Source: Limiplasma sp958448555 (GTDB taxonomy: Bacteria > Bacillota > Clostridia > Christensenellales > Aristaeellaceae). Taken from it: DNA of 46,782 nt. The stretch covers positions 1-46,782 of the forward strand of contig CAUDEL010000019.1 of NCBI GenBank assembly GCA_958448555.1. Direction: 5' to 3'. Each line of letters starts with the position of its first letter. The first letter of the stretch is position 1. This document shows positions 46,492 through 46,782 of this stretch, in pieces. The translations under genes were made by a program, and so were the position numbers. The notes beneath the pieces were generated by a model. The model worked only from the letters and a program-made list of their open reading frames with translations. It made no database searches and was not told the origin of the DNA.

Positions 46492-46725
46492 TCAAAAGCC
46501 GTACCTTTCTCCCAGCGTCAGCCGGGCGAGGCGGCGCTCGCTGCCTTCCTCCCAGCTGCGCTCGATCAGCTCGATTTCGGAGTACAGGTCGGCGCTGTCC
46601 GGCTCGGCGAAGAGCCGGAAGGCGTTCCACGCCTCCGCGAGGCTGAGGTGCTCCTGTTCCTCGCAGGGAATCCCGCCGCGGGGGTTGCGGTGAATGAATC
46701 GAATCGTGTAGGTGATGCCGGGCAT
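46492..46725 (-). CDS. Small phage protein (77 aa)
   Basis: ATG 46725 follows GAAGGAGGTACACGC. The peptide starts MPGITYTIRFIHRNPRGGIP and continues with an acidic helical part (EHLSLAEAWNAFRLFAEPDS, SEIELIERSWEEG). It seems a small mixed fold of unknown family. Just upstream, at 46758-46782, the end of another leftward frame (CPCCRD, stop at 46758-46760) runs off the window and hints at a further zinc-binding phage protein. Confidence 0.68.
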   Translation of the reverse strand: MPGITYTIRFIHRNPRGGIPCEEQEHLSLAEAWNAFRLFAEPDSADLYSEIELIERSWEEGSERRLARLTLGERYGF

Positions 46726-46782
46726 GCGTGTACCTCCTTCTCGATTTGGGAACCGTGTCAGTCGCGGCAGCAGGGGCAGCGA

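Overview
The window looks like a chromosome segment of a fairly GC-rich member of the Clostridia, probably a gut anaerobe of the Oscillospirales/Christensenellales kind. This rests on strong AGGAGG ribosome sites, LacI-controlled sugar ABC operons with DUF-type phage genes known from Clostridia, a type I-C CRISPR repeat, and Gram-positive signal and sorting peptides. No marker gene fixes the species.

Layout. (1) 1-1.7 kb: the trailer end of a type I-C-like CRISPR array, then leftward genes of conjugative-element type. These stop abruptly against the 3' end of a GH2 glycosidase gene. (2) 2.4-8.2 kb: a leftward maltodextrin operon of LacI regulator, GH13 neopullulanase-like enzyme, binding protein and two permeases, with a clear promoter and operator. 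(3) 8.4-10.8 kb: a small zinc-ribbon gene and an intact IS1182-family element beside the 3' half of a tRNA-Pro gene. (4) 10.8-17.7 kb: a patchwork of AT-richer accessory DNA and broken genes. It holds an XRE regulator, dinD, a type III Mod gene frameshifted at its catalytic motif, a DUF4367 tail, a large secreted propeller/binding-protein gene, and scraps of an M42 peptidase, a DUF6809-like gene, an IS256 transposase and an 8-oxoguanine glycosylase. (5) 17.9-20.3 kb: a large NACHT NTPase that resembles stand-alone bacterial NLR-type defence proteins. (6) 20.5-25.7 kb: the first half of a phage replication module, with a structured leader, a sigma-like regulator, an Rrp5-like protein, DUF2800 nuclease, DUF2815 ssDNA-binding protein and family A polymerase. 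(7) 25.7-37.5 kb: a cellobiose/beta-glucoside locus (GH1, ABC transporter, LacI, GH94 phosphorylase) and a Cna-B surface protein. (8) 37.6-46.8 kb: the second half of the phage module, with zinc-ribbon protein, DUF4406-like protein, primase-helicase, VRR-NUC nuclease, SNF2 helicase, DUF1492/ArpU-like protein and small phage proteins.

How the genes work together. The two sugar loci each pair an ABC importer with cytoplasmic enzymes and a LacI repressor. The first should import and hydrolyse maltodextrins. The second should import cello-oligosaccharides and split them by hydrolysis (GH1) and phosphorolysis (GH94). The phage genes form a self-sufficient replication set that appears to be cut in two by the cellobiose locus. 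A short sequence motif able to form a hairpin with a conserved loop precedes gene groups on both sides of the cut.

Several joins between unrelated gene fragments (near 1,685, 10,862, 13,412, 16,380, 17,500, 25,740 and 37,600) may be real recombination scars or assembly joins. The sequence alone does not decide which.
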